From assembly GCA_947396885.1 (NCBI GenBank), contig OX377202.1, positions 74,186,643 through 74,250,642 of the forward strand: a stretch of 64,000 nucleotides of DNA, read 5' to 3'. Each line of letters begins with the position of its first letter. The first letter of the stretch is position 1. The DNA is from Heligmosomoides polygyrus polygyrus (Eukaryota; Nematoda; Chromadorea; Rhabditida; Heligmosomidae). The translations under genes and the position numbers were made by a program. This document shows, in pieces, positions 31,560 through 43,900 of this stretch. The notes below the pieces were generated by a model that was not told where the DNA came from, made no database searches, and saw nothing but the letters and a program-made list of their open reading frames with translations.

Positions 31560-32485
31560 CAAAGAATGGATGGCGCATCTCAAGCAGGGCCTGATGAACG
31601 TCATGCTTTGTCCTTCATCATTTTGAACGCAACCACAACTTATGGAATGAAAGTTCGACGATACCAGGCAATTACTTTCGGTCGCAGGTTTGCACTTGTT
31701 GTACTTCGGAAACTCCAAAACATTGCATTACTAGTTAATACTTCTTGCATTCGCTAATCCTACTCTCCATTGCCTTTGTAACAAACGCTATCATATCTTT
31801 TGCCCAGTCTTCAGCATTCTGAACGGACCGCATAGAGCGAACGCAACAGCCCTAATCAAGCCACTGAAAACGAGACCAAAAGTGTCAAACTTTTTCACTT
31901 TTGCCATGAAAATGTCAGACGTTTCGCTTAAGGCGCACCTCATACGTAAATAGACACCGCGCCATGACGTGCAGTGATAATCAGATTGAAACATGAGTGT
32001 TTTACTCTTTCCAACAGTTTAGCAGTTATGCCACACTCTCCAATCAAGTCCAATATCCTTGCATGAGTTCTACTCGTGCGCATTGGACATAATCGTCTAT
32101 GTGGTGAACAAGTGGTGAAAAAGTCACAAGTTGACTAGGCGGTGGTTGCAGAATGGTTCATAGAATAGAATTCATAGAATATGGTTCAGCAGCATCTTCG
32201 TTCCAGTGCAAAGAAAATTTTCATCTTTTCTGTGGACTGGAACGAAATGCACGCAGATCATTCGAATGTGAGATGTTGTGCCACAGTGTGACCAGAAAAA
32301 AGGCTAGCCCAGTTTCATTGCCAGGAATTGCCAGGATTCTAGAGCGATCTATCCAAAAAGCTGCGTTGTTCTGTCACAGCGCCTCAGCAGAACATAAAAA
32401 AGTAAATAGGAAATAGCAATGAGCTATGAGGGAAGGATTCAAAAGTGGGTACATGTGGACGTTTGTCATCCGTGGACCGACAATC
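31560..32485. other. Intergenic stretch, nothing recognised
   Basis: Short unrelated ORFs only. No repeat or element end that I can support. Confidence 0.3.
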
Positions 32486-32640
32486 ACATTTACGAAGATT
32501 TGCGATTTACGACCCAAATGTCGTAGATTTACGATTTACGATTGAAGATTTACGATTTACGATTTACGACATTTGGGTCGTAAATCGTAAATCGTAAAAA
32601 AATTGCCAAAAATCACCCTAAATCGTAGAATCGTAAAACG
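32486..32640. repeat. GATTTAC heptamer array in inverted orientation
   Basis: GATTTACGATTTACGA units run in one direction at about 32505-32567 and TCGTAAATCGTAAATCG in the other at 32577-32640. The halves around GACCCAAATGTCGTA and TACGACATTTGGGTC are exact complements. The result is a simple-sequence hairpin with no coding capacity. Confidence 0.6.
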
Positions 32641-32974
32641 AAAATCATAATTACACACACCCCCGGTGATGACTAATGATGGTAAGGTCATGATCACCGT
32701 TTTCGCCTAATCTTTGTCTATATGGGCTATCTGGGGTGTTCATCACGAATAGAACATTATTTGACAATTTAAAGTGATGTGAGATGTTTAGGAAGCAAAT
32801 TGGTAAAGGAGGCAGCGATCGTGAAAAAAATGCAAAAATAGTGCATAACAAGGCAGTCGAACATTTGGCCCAGCACCTATGCGTCGGCGTCGAGTACCCA
32901 CCGATTTGCTTGCCGCAGGGCATTTCGCCATTTTCTTTGAGCGTATACGTCCGCGCACGTATACGCTTAAAGAA

Positions 32975-33480
32975 GATGTTCCTTTCATTTTGGTTCACGA
33001 CCCGGGAGTCATGCACTACTCGCTTTTACAAGATGAACAGATGACTACAGCAAACTTGTTCATTGAAGATATGCTGGAAATGGAGCGTAAGGTGCTTGAG
33101 AAGTACCCAAGATTCGGTGCATTTCATGTTTTAATGGATAACGCAGGAGGCGATGAGAAAGGGGTCTATCGAAATTGTGGCACATCCTGCATACTCAACA
33201 GATATCAGCCTTTGTGGCTATGAAGCATGTAGATGTCTTTCTTCTTTTTCCATGAACAACCGATGCTCGCAACGTCAAGACGTTTAGTGCGCAATCGACG
33301 AATGGATCGGCAGCAATCCAGCTTTTTTTCTGGGAGAATGCAACCAACTCTCTTCCCAATCGTTGGAGAAAGGTTGTGACCAGAAATGGAGAATAAATCG
33401 ATTGACTACCCTTTGTCATTATCTTGTTGTAATAAATTTTAATAAAAATGGTAGGATAGCCCAGAAAATTATGGGACACC
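32975..33480 (+). mobile_element. C-terminal half of a mariner-like transposase
   Basis: PGVMHYSLLQDEQMTTANLF, EMERKVLEKYPRF and FHVLMDNAGG match the interval between catalytic Asp 1 and Asp 2 of mariner/maT transposases (GVIHYELL...TITADLY ... VLLHDNA). After a frame change, IVAHPAYSTDISLCGYEACR corresponds to the third block (HPPYSPD..PCDYELF), with Gly where the third Asp should be. The right end ATGGGACACCCT at about 33468-33480 looks like a terminal repeat. No 5' half or left terminus was found. Confidence 0.5.
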
Positions 33481-33714
33481 CTCTCTACATAAAGGGTGGA
33501 GATTCTCGTAGTACTATCCATCTCCCCCGATCAGACCTACGCCTGAGACCCTTCCCTGGTAAATGAAAATTCAACCTGCACTGCGTATTAATGCTACTTT
33601 CTATACAGAAATTTTCGCTCTATCTGACTAAGTAATATATGTTTCAACGTTTTTTCACATTTCTGTTCTCGATGGGCTTATTGATGTATGTCGATTAAGC
33701 AATTCCGAACGATA

Positions 33715-34571
33715 TTTTATTTTAACGTCAAATTGGAACAATCCGCAGCCGAGAGGGGAAGCTGAACCATCCCATGCCGTTCGCGGGATCGCGGAAGAGC
33801 TAGACGTCAGTAAAACTGCTGTTGCAGATGCTTTGAAGCGCCTTGGGAAGGTGAAAGAGCTCGAAAAGTGGGCGCCACAAGCGTCGAGTGAGCAGCAAAA
33901 ATCGTCACGTTTCGAGATTTGTTCTTCTCTACTTTTGCGCAACAAAGCTGACCCGTTTTGGATAGAATCATCACTTGTAATGAAAAGTGGGTTCTGCATG
34001 ACAACAGAAAACGTTCCGGACAGTGGTTGGACACAAACGAACCCCTTGGCATTTCCCAAAGGCGAACCTCTACCAAAGAAGGTGATGGTCACTGCGTGGA
34101 GGTCGGCGGCTGGTTATGATCCAACTTTTTGGTGCCAGGCCGAACGATCACAGCAAGGATATCGGCGGAATGCACCGAAAATTGCGTCAACTTCAGCCAG
34201 CATTGGTCAACAGAAGAGGCATGATTCTTTTGTACGATAACCATAACCACGTTTCACAAATCACTGTTTTGAAGGAATTAAGGATTGAAGTTCTGCCTCA
34301 CCCCTCATATTCTCCAGACCTCTCTTCAACCGACTACCACCTTTTCAAACCCTTTCAGAACCTTTTGCTGGCAAAACCTTCACCAATCAATACCAAGCCA
34401 AAACAGCTTTCGTGGGTTCGTCGATTCTCGACCACCTAGTTTTTTTTGTGTTTCGTTGCAAAAGCGTGCTGACTCGCAGGTGGTTATTTTGACTAAATCT
34501 AATAAGATTTAAGAAAATTATGGCGGCAAAGTAGAGCCGTCAATACGCCAGCAACTTTCCGGACAACCTAA
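33715..34571 (+). mobile_element. Degenerate mariner (third family), 5'-truncated
   Basis: The right end GGACAACCTAA at 34571 is followed by TA. Coding pieces in order are GIAEELDVSKTAVADALKRL (second helix-turn-helix), ITCNEKWVLHDN (first Asp replaced by Asn), MILLYDNHNHVSQ (second Asp), and HPSYSPDLSSTDYHLFKPFQ (third Asp). Frames shift at about 33970 and 34120. The left terminus is missing or too decayed to see. Confidence 0.65.
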
Positions 34572-34717
34572 TACAAATGTTTAACTAGCGTTGTAGAGAT
34601 TGCAGAATCGATGAAGAAATTTATAAGAAAAACGTAGCAGAAAATCAAGATAAAGTCTTTGAAAATTTCCAGCCTGGTTGTTCAACTTATTTAAACGTTT
34701 CTTTCGAAATAAGGACG

Positions 34718-34830
34718 TGGTAGCGCATTCGGAGGTGGCGGCAGCTGTCGCGTGCACAACAATCGAGGTTTCTTGTTCGGGTTCCGTCTGCGCTAATCAA
34801 GTCCTTCACCCCTCAGCCCTCGGTAGTGGA
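34718..34830 (+). mobile_element. tRNA-derived SINE (family 1) partial copy
   Basis: GTGGTAGCGCATTCGGAGGT, GGCAGCTGTCGCGTGCAC and TTCTTGTTCGGGTTCCG give the head of family 1 in the same order as the copy at 54465-54665. The body is short or diverged. Confidence 0.5.
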
Positions 34831-35689
34831 GAAGGGTTCGCACAGTTCATCTTCCTAAGCAACTGGAAATATTGTTACCCGGAGAAAACTCCACCGCTCG
34901 TTCTTCGAAAAATGCCTAGTCGCAAGACACTTAAGTGTCATTGCTTCACAACCTAACTCGATTTCAACGTTGGCCCGACCCATTCTTCTCTTTTGCGCTC
35001 GTCGTCTGACAACAGCTCCTGCATACGCTGTGATACTTCTCTTCTTCTGTCGCAGTGGATGCTGAGGTGTAACTCTCAACTTATAATAACTCGAGCAACT
35101 ACTTAGCATATAGCCGTAACACATTGTCAGAAAATATCAACCGGGATTAGAAAAGGAAAACATCCTCCGGTACGTCACAGACAGGGCGGCTACCGTCAAA
35201 GAGTGGCATTAATGCATTTGCTCGGTGTAACTGGGCATAGCCTAGATTCTTCTGACTAGTTCGAGACATTGAAGCGACCTATTCATCGCTTTAGGCGTCT
35301 GCCTACTACTGATGTCTACGCATGATTTTTTCAATCACCCCTTATTTCCTTTCGTTTGTAAAACGGAGAGCTCCATCGTTCTAGCCTGTCGGACTTATTT
35401 TCATCATTCCAATTACAGCATATCGGGTGTTATCTCTAGATGTTAGAGTTCTTTCAAAATTGTTTTGTGGGCCATTAGAGTTTACGTTTTAACCAAGGTC
35501 ACCAGCCTACAACAAAATACTGGAGAAATTTTATTCAGTGAAATATCATTAAAACCTTGCTAGGTTGTTATCCTCGCAACAACCTTTGATGCGTTTCAAT
35601 TTTCCTTCCAAGGCAAGAAACTGATCGGCACAAGTCTATGGGGGGGGGGGGGCGGGGGTGGGTCACGATATTTCTTATAAGGGAGTTGT
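34831..35689. other. Intergenic stretch, nothing recognised
   Basis: No exon or repeat pair found. A 13-G run at 35640-35652 lies near its end. Confidence 0.3.
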
Positions 35690-36045
35690 TCCAGCCCTAG
35701 GCCTGAGCGGCAAGAACGGATAAACGGATACTATAGGGAGGATCCCCATCTCCTAAATAGTGATAACAAAACATGCTTCGTTCTTGCGGAATCCTTGAGG
35801 CGAACGAGTAGAAGGCACTGAAAGTTGGCTATGGCTAACAATGGGCTACCACCCAAAGGTGCGAGCTCGCCACTCACGGGCGTGGGGATGCTAATATAAA
35901 TGAGTTGGGTGGTGCAATGGTAAAGGCTCCGACTCGCGAACGTGACGTGGAGAGGTGGATTCCTGGACGCGCCTTCTGCACTCCATAACTTTCGAGGTCG
36001 AAGCAAAATTTCGTGCAAACTTCGTTTAGAGAGATCAAAAAGGAC
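35690..36045 (+). mobile_element. Family 2 SINE, diverged or recombined copy
   Basis: It shares the left part of family 2 (CGGCAAGAACG, ACTATAGGGAGGATCC, GGAATCCTTGAGGCGAACGA) but then differs. A tRNA-like head GGGTGGTGCAATGGTAAAGG comes about 100 bp later than expected, followed by GGTGGATTCCTGG (B-box-like). It may be a subfamily with an insertion. Confidence 0.5.
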
Positions 36046-36439
36046 ATCTATCACAAAAGTATTGCACTGATTATGCCGTAGATGGCGAGTAGGGGTGAAG
36101 GAGAATCAGGATGAGCGATCTCGCGCCTACGTTGGATGTTTGGGGTGCTGATTGCTGATTATGAAGTCCGCTTTCGGCACTATGGTGTTGTACGGTACAT
36201 TACAGTGCTTAGATGTATGTAGGTGCCAAGAACATAAGAAGTAGTTACCGCTGTAGCTATAGTCACGTACCGCGGCATGAACTTTGCAGTGGTGGAATTA
36301 CGGCAGTGCCTAGTTTTCTATCGAGTAGCTTTCGGACGCTTTTCCCATGTTCGTGCTTTGATTCCTAGCATCGCAAGTGTCTACGTGAAAGTTTCGTTAA
36401 TTTCCGCGTTTTACACAGTAGTGGAGCTACTCCACCTGT

Positions 36440-39020
36440 GGAATCTGATCTTCCGCTGCCGGTTTCAAGCGCGGGTAAAGGGGGAGGGTTGGTCCCCTAC
36501 CGAGGGACCGTAAAAATCAGACAAGACACCATGGAGAATCGCGAAAGGACATCAACTCACGCTACCGCATCCGGGGAAGCCGATGCGCCAGCGTTGGTGA
36601 GTCGAAACCGAGGCGCCGGTGTGATGTCCACTACGGGTTATACGGCTAAGATGTTTACTCCCAAAAGAGAAGTCACTGCTGCATCGTGGAACGTCCGAAC
36701 GGCTTATCAAGTAGGACAGAAGGAGATTATCCCACATGAGCGCGTCAGGTACAAAGTAAGTATAGCTGCGCTATCCGAGTTACGGCTCATTGGATCAGGA
36801 CGAACGAACATACGTTTCCCCACGGAAATGCTCCAGTTACGTTATTCCACTCAGGCGGCGACAAGCATACGGAAACTGTCGGGTTTGCGTTAGACGAAAA
36901 GGCAACTGACTGCGTACTGGCGTTTCATCCAATCTCCTTTCGACTGGCAGTACTGACGCTCGCTGGCACAGTCCGTACACACATCTTTTCAGTATACTCC
37001 CCAACGGAGATCAGCCCGGATGATGCAGAAGACGACTTCTACAGCAACGTGCAGACAGCTATTGACTTGATGCCCAAAACAGATGTGATATTGCTTGCTA
37101 GAGACTTCAACGCTCATGTTGGTTGAAATCGTGACGGCTGGGAAGAGGTACTTTGACGATATGGGATAGTAGAAGTGAACAACAGTGGTATCCGGCTACT
37201 GAAATTTTCTGCCGCAAGTGGATTGCTGATCGGAAAGAGAATTTTCCAGCATAAACAGAAGCATCAGCTAACGTGGCATGCACCAAATGGTAATGAATTT
37301 ACACTTTTAGACTATGTCCTCGTCAACAGACGCTTCAGAACATTTACCAGCGACGTACGAGTAAAACGTGGTGCAGATTGCGGATCTGATCACCATCTTG
37401 TGTGTGCCAGGATACGGCTCAGACTTCAGAAAGGAAAAGGAAGCACAACACGTACCATACGACGGAATTGGTCGATTCTTGTGCAGCCCACATCCCGACT
37501 ACAATTCCAAATAAAGCTGGCAAATCGCTTCGCGTCATTTGCAGAGATGTGCGATGTTGATAAAAAAGAAAGGCAGTTCACGAGTGCCGTATGTAAAAGC
37601 GCAGAAAAATTGTTAGGCATCGCACACATCCCTGGATTTCAGAAGCGTGCCTGGGCCTCATCGACAACAACGAATACATGCAAAACTTGTGAATCGTGAG
37701 ACTCGGCGCCAGCTTAAACTCGATCGTGAACCTTATTGGAATTCTGTAGCAGAGCAAGCAGAGGATGTCGCTCGCAGCAAGGAATTCCGAACTCTCTATG
37801 CTACGCTGAGACGCCTTACAGGCCAAAAAAAAGCCGAAAAACGATAATATAAGAAAGGCAACTGGAAGCTTTACAAAATCACCTGAAGAGCGTCTCCAAC
37901 GATGGAATGAATTCTTCGAGAGATTGTACAACCACCCTACATCAGGAGACCCTCAGGTTGCACCACCGTTGAGGCAGAGCCAATCGCATCAGATGCTGTA
38001 CCACCAGGGAAGATGCTGCTGAAGCTATAAGGCTATTACGAAATAACAAAGCTGCCGGAATCGATGATGATTGCTGAAATGTTGAAGGCTGGTGGAGATG
38101 TGCTGATTAACCGTTTACATGCCCTGCTGAAGTTAATCTGGAGAACTGAGAAAATCCGCATGGCATGGAAACAGGCCATTGTCATACTAGTTCTAAAAAA
38201 GGAGACAGGTGTGACTGCAAAAACTATCGTGGAACAAGCCTGCTTTCCATCAGAGAAAAGGTGTTCAGGTGAGTACTTCAAGCGAGGCGGCAGAAACAAC
38301 GTGAAAGTACCGCCAGAGAGGAACAAGCCGGCTTCCGTCCGGGAAGAGGCTGTTCTGACCAGATTTCTGCTCTTCGGCAGATAATGGAGAAGCACATGTG
38401 ATGTGGTAAACGAATGTTCATCGTAGTGTCTACTAGTGTCTATTTCGATAGTGTCTACTGGCCAGCTCTTTGGAAGGTATTGTAATCAGAACATATTGCA
38501 CCGAAAATTGTACGACTGCTGAAGGAGACCTATGCCAACTGCTCCAGCTTTGTGCGTGTTCGAGAAGGAATTTGAAATGTGTCTGCAATACGATCTGGTA
38601 TGGGCAAAACCGTGTATTGCCACCGTTACTGTTCAATAGTGTGGTCGATGCAGTTATGCGGGAAGTGTTTAGCGGACGACAAGGAGTTCAAATTGGAGAA
38701 GATCAATTCGTTACAGACCTCATGTTCTCTGACGATAGTGCTATATTCGCAGACAGTGATGCAGAGACAAATGAAATTCTTCATGAGATTGCCGTTGTAG
38801 CTCTTTCTTACGGGCTGACTATAAACGCTGAAAAGACAACGTGCTCACAACCGATGCTCACCCTTCACACTCTGCCTCAACAGCTCCCAGATCGAACAAG
38901 TAGAAGAGTTCAAATACCTCGGTTCTTCAGTACAGCAGAACAAAGTCTCATACTCCACGGAAACTCATAGCAGGATTGGCAAGGCTGCGAGGGGTGCTCG
39001 TCATACTAGGACTCATCCTT
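36440..39020 (+). mobile_element. RTE-like non-LTR retrotransposon, heavily broken
   Basis: The frames give, in order, an endonuclease (ASWNVRTAYQVGQKE; ILLARDFNAHVG, where the usual Gly-Asp is Arg-Asp; CGSDHHLVCARIRLRL) and a reverse transcriptase (LPPLLFNSVVDAVMREVF; FSDDSAIFADSDAETNEILH as the YADD-type box; EEFKYLGSSVQQNK). The frame breaks at about 36893, 37130, 37700, 38390 and 38900. The C-terminal part after about 39020 is missing. It differs in sequence from the elements at 40.9, 50 and 58 kb. Confidence 0.75.
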
Positions 39021-40879
39021 GCCGCTCCGAAGTTCTGTTGAAACAGTTCCCTTGTTAGTTATAACATCCAGAGAATTTTCACTAAACTTTCAAAACAAAG
39101 ACGCAGCGGCGTCTTCTAAATACGTTTTCTATTCTACCTGTATAAGGACACCTAGGATTTCTGTGGTCAGGGTAAAGCTACTAGTTATGGAAAAGATACA
39201 GGGTCTCCGCTCTATAGTTGCGCCCCTTTTATTAATTTTAATAACAGTATTTTATAATACCGATAGCAGACAAAGCAGGGAGGATGGATAGACCACAACG
39301 GCGTGTGGTTGGCTCCAAAAACATTGGTCAGCCAAACGTTCGGTCGCATTTTGGCGCAAATTTTCGAAAATGGACCTGCAATATAAGAAGGCATTGGGTG
39401 TAGGCGCAGTGTGAGTCGCGTTGGAGCATCTTAGTTGTGACAGATCACCATCAAAAGTATTTCAGCACCAACCATTAATAATCAACAGCAAGCAGTCTTA
39501 GGCCTGCTGTATAATAGGACGTGAAGATGACGCAAAGGCGCAGCTCGAGGTTTGTGATGAAGAGGGAAGTGTTCATACGGCACTGGAGCGAATACGTGAG
39601 AGGGTGGAAGCACTTTGTATCTTGCTGTTTTGATTCCAACAATAAACGCTATATGGGCAGAACATGCACATTCAAATGTCGGCAATAGAGAGGTATAGAG
39701 AGGTGCCAATTTAGACAATCCCTCTCTTTAATGACATTTGGAGAATTTGTCGAAACAGGTTAAACTAAAAACTCGAAACAAACACACGTAGATATCTCAT
39801 CCTGTCCTATATTCCAACATATGTAATACGCGGTGAACGTATCTGTGTTCCTTTTCTGTATGTCGGCAGATAGATAAAGTGGTATGGTAGGAATGAGAAT
39901 TATTTGCTTCCACGGGAATCACGTTAATATGGAGCAGACGTGAGACTACAAACAGTACCGATTCGGCAACCAATATCGAGCGATTACATTGAAGATATTC
40001 TATACGTTAGATGGTTTTGAGATTCATCAGATTAGGTACTTTTGATTGACACTCAAGACTATGATGTGAGAACAAACAGTCACTTGGAGAATCTGCAGCA
40101 AAACTGGGAAGACCCTCCAACAGTGTAGCATGAATACGTCTTTCGGTTGCTTTCGTCTTCAAGCAACCCAAATTTTTAAAGGAACAACATTTTAGCAGGT
40201 AACTTTCTGAAAGAAATGTACATAAAACAGCTCTATTTTGAGGAGTGGTTCAGCTGGTCGAAGCCGTGATCCCATTCTTCTTCCAAGTTTTGAATCGGTG
40301 AGGCTAAAGATTGGTGACGTGTAATTTGCCGAGATTGGAGAAGTCGCCAATTTTAGTAAAAGCCATTTGTGTCTAAAATTTCTGACGCTGCTTTTAGCGG
40401 CGTTGATGTAATTACGTACTTCTGCATAGTTTGTTCATCTAGGACGATGATGCTGACAAGTTCAAGAGCAGTTATAAGAAATCACCTACTTTACTAATTT
40501 TTCTTTAAAATTGCATTGCATCCCAAAAGGGATTGATTATCACCGTCCGTTGTCCTCTCCTGTCCTTTAAATAACTGTCGACGCTGCTAGCCAACGAAAC
40601 ATCCTAGCGCTACTGCTATCTTTGGCTTTTTTCTGAAATGGCTGAACTAGGTTTTTTGTTTATTTTCTAACGTTTAAGACACGTTTGCTTGGATTCGGTA
40701 AATAGAGGGCTGTAGCTTTCCTCTCTTTGTCGTGACACCGTGTGTAATGCGACGACTGTCCAGCACAATGACTGTAATCTCTACGCATCACCCATTCTGC
40801 TGCACCAAGAGTATACTCATTGAAATGTCTTCTTCATGTTGGAGTTCGGTCTGCGCCTAGTCCGATTCTGAAATCGTTG
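39021..40879. other. Intergenic stretch, nothing recognised
   Basis: About 1.9 kb with no supported exon. 39050-39290 may continue a retroelement remnant, but I could not place it. Confidence 0.3.
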
Positions 40880-40884
40880 AAGTC

Positions 40885-40886
40885 AA

Positions 40887-40981
<95 letters not shown>
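40885..40981. repeat. (ATT)n microsatellite
   Basis: About 32 uninterrupted ATT units. It lies exactly between the 5' target-site duplication (40880-40890) and the body of the RTE element. Confidence 0.95.
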
Positions 40982-40984
<3 letters not shown>

Positions 40985-43900
40985 GGAGCGACGTCCGTTC
41001 CTCCACGTGATGCCGCTGGAAACTGCCCGCTTTTGCGAGCCGAGCCGAACACAGCACTCGAGTGCAGGCGACAGGCCGGCCTATGGAGACCCATGTCACA
41101 TCACATGGTTGATGTGTGCTTCATGTATCGCGAGATAATGCTACAGCGTCCGCGAGAGTCGACGCGCAATCGCAAAGCCCGGCGAGTGTGAGAAGTATGC
41201 GGGGGTCCCTGATGCGAGGACGGCATCGGGGGGAACTGAGCTAGTTCGAAAGTCCCGTAACGTAGGCAAGACCCGCGTAGCTACGCTGAATGTGGGTACG
41301 TTGACGGGCCGCCCCTTTAAGTTGGCAGAGGTACTGGAGCGAAGAACGGTTGACTTCTGTGCGTGCAAGAGAGGAGGTGGTCCCGTAGCAAGTCAAGGGA
41401 CATAGGCCGAGGCATTAAGGCCGTTATGTGTGGTAGTCCCAGGACCACCAGCGGTGTTGGTAAAACCGTCTACGAACGCTTCCGAGACGCGATTGCGAGC
41501 GTGGAGCATTTTTACCAACCGCTTGATGAAAATCGTTGTCACTGCTGAACGGCGAATGTATCACCTCTTCTCTGCGTATGCTTCGCAGACTGGCTGCTCC
41601 GAAAGAGACAGGGATGAGTTTTGGAGCCTGCTTAATGAGAAAACAGCAGAATTCTCAAAATTTCCGTTACTGGACGCAATTATTGTTGCAGGTAATCTTA
41701 ATCGTCACCTTGGAGCAACAAAAGACGTTTGCTGCTGTTATCGTTCATACGCTCATAGTGCAGAACATCGATCGCTAATCTGCACTATGAAGATCGCTTT
41801 TCTGAGCACTAGGCAGATCGAGCGTTGCGGATCACCAAGAATTAAGTGGTGGCGATTGAAGGAGAATGAAGCAGCTGTGACGTTTCGCATTCGGTTGCCG
41901 GCGGTCACCACCGTCAAAGAAACCTGGCGGGGTGCCACCAAAGCCATGTTAGATGCTGCACGCTCCGAACTTGGCACTTCGAAACCGGGACGGCGTCAGG
42001 TCGACAGGCAGTCGGCTGTGGGCTAACGAGGTTAAATAAAAACTTCGTGAGAAGAAGAGGTTATACACTGCGACCAGAAAGTATAGGGACACTTAAAAAT
42101 TGTACTTTTCGTACGCTAATCGATATCAATCGACCTGAATTTTTTACTGTAAAATTCGTTACGGCAAAGAAGTTCGAAACAAAAGATTTTAGCAAAATCG
42201 GTTTGATGTGAGCTAAATATAAGAAAATAAAATATGGAGGCACACCATTTTCAATTGACCAGAAAGTATAGGGACACTAGTAAAAAACAACTTCATTGTC
42301 AAGGTAAAAACAGTCCAAAGTACAACTAGTACTCAATTGGTCCTCCGTGGTTCATTGCAACATCTACAAATCGGGCTGGCATCAAAGCAGCATGATTTCG
42401 AAATGTTTGTAGAGGAAATTCATCCCAAGCGCGTAGAATTGCTGATCGAAGTCCTTGCGGAGAACAATATGTCTGGTCATGCTCGCAAATCTTCCTTACA
42501 AGGTATCCCCAGATATTTTCCATTGGGTTCATATCAGGAGAACATGCAGGCCAGTCGAGAACTTCAACAGAATTTCTTCTGAGGAAGTCTTTTGTGGATC
42601 TGCTGGCATGCGGCGGTACATTGTCCTGTTGAAAAACCCATCCCTGACCAGCATTCTGTTGAAGGAATGGGAGCAGATGGGATTCCAACAGTTGCTGGTT
42701 TTTATCTGCTCCATCTTTGGTGACGTGAAGGCAAAAGGGAGCTTTCCTTCTGCGTAGAATGCCGCCCACACCATAACTGTGCCGCCTCCAAAATTCCTTC
42801 TTGAGAAATACTCCTTCTCCTTGCGTAAGTCGTGCCAGTAGAATCGGTTCCCATCTGGACCATCGAGGTTAAAGCGCTTTTCGTCCGAGAAGATCACCTG
42901 AACTATGAAATGCTAAAATACCTAGCGTCAGAACTGTCAAAGAAAAAAATCTGCCTTAGTCCAAAGACGTCGTTTATTCCTAGAGACAAACTCGAGCCTG
43001 TTCCTTTTGTGCGTTTCTGTCAAACGTGGAGCAGAACGGAGCTGGGTATATACAACATTCCCATTGCGTTTTAAGCAGCACCGAATCATTTCTTTCGAGA
43101 CTTTCTAACTCAAACTTTTGCGCACTTCCTCCAAACTGATTGATCTATTGGAAACCATTCGCACGATTTGCCTCTCGTCTCGAGTGGAAAGAAGCCTGGG
43201 GCGTCCTGAAGACTTCCTCGAGTCATATAGATCAGGACTGCGTAGAAATTTGCTGATAACGTTCTTTGATCGTCCCAGCTGAGTCGAAATTTGGCGTATG
43301 CTTTGTCGTGCATCTCTGAGGGCCTTGATTTGAGCTTGTTCCTCTATTGATAGCATCGATCCGCGACCCATCCTTACAATGAGCAAATTATGAGGCAGTA
43401 TATTGCATAGCAAAATAGTTTTGAACAACGTACCTTTCCCCGCGAACCTTATTTGGTGGTGTCCCTATACTTTCTGTTCACTCAAAAACGGGGTCCCGTC
43501 ACGTGATCCTTTCCCGTTCCTTGCCACCTCTGGGGACTTTGCCCATTTCTTTCCTATATATGTTTTTTGCCGTGAGGAATTCCATAGTATAATTTTCAGA
43601 TCAATTCCTGCGGGTAGCTAGCAGAATTAAGCAATTTGCTGGTGTCCCTATACTTTCCGGTCGCAGTGTACTGTGCATTCCTCAGCGACAAGACAGCCGA
43701 GAAATGGCGCTTGTATCAGGAAGCGAAGAAATCGGCCAAGAGGGCAGTGGCCGTTGCAAGAGCCACTCATTACGATGATGTCAAGGAGAGACTTGAGTCA
43801 CACGATGGTGAGCGATTTCTTTATCGACTCGCCAAGATCCGTCATCACCAGACCGAGGGTGTTGATAAGTTCTTTGGCATCAACGATGAGAATGGCCATC

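Noticed and set aside
40820..41191. ORFs with long Leu, Asn or Ile runs
   Set aside because: They are translations of the (ATT)n microsatellite in different frames, not proteins.
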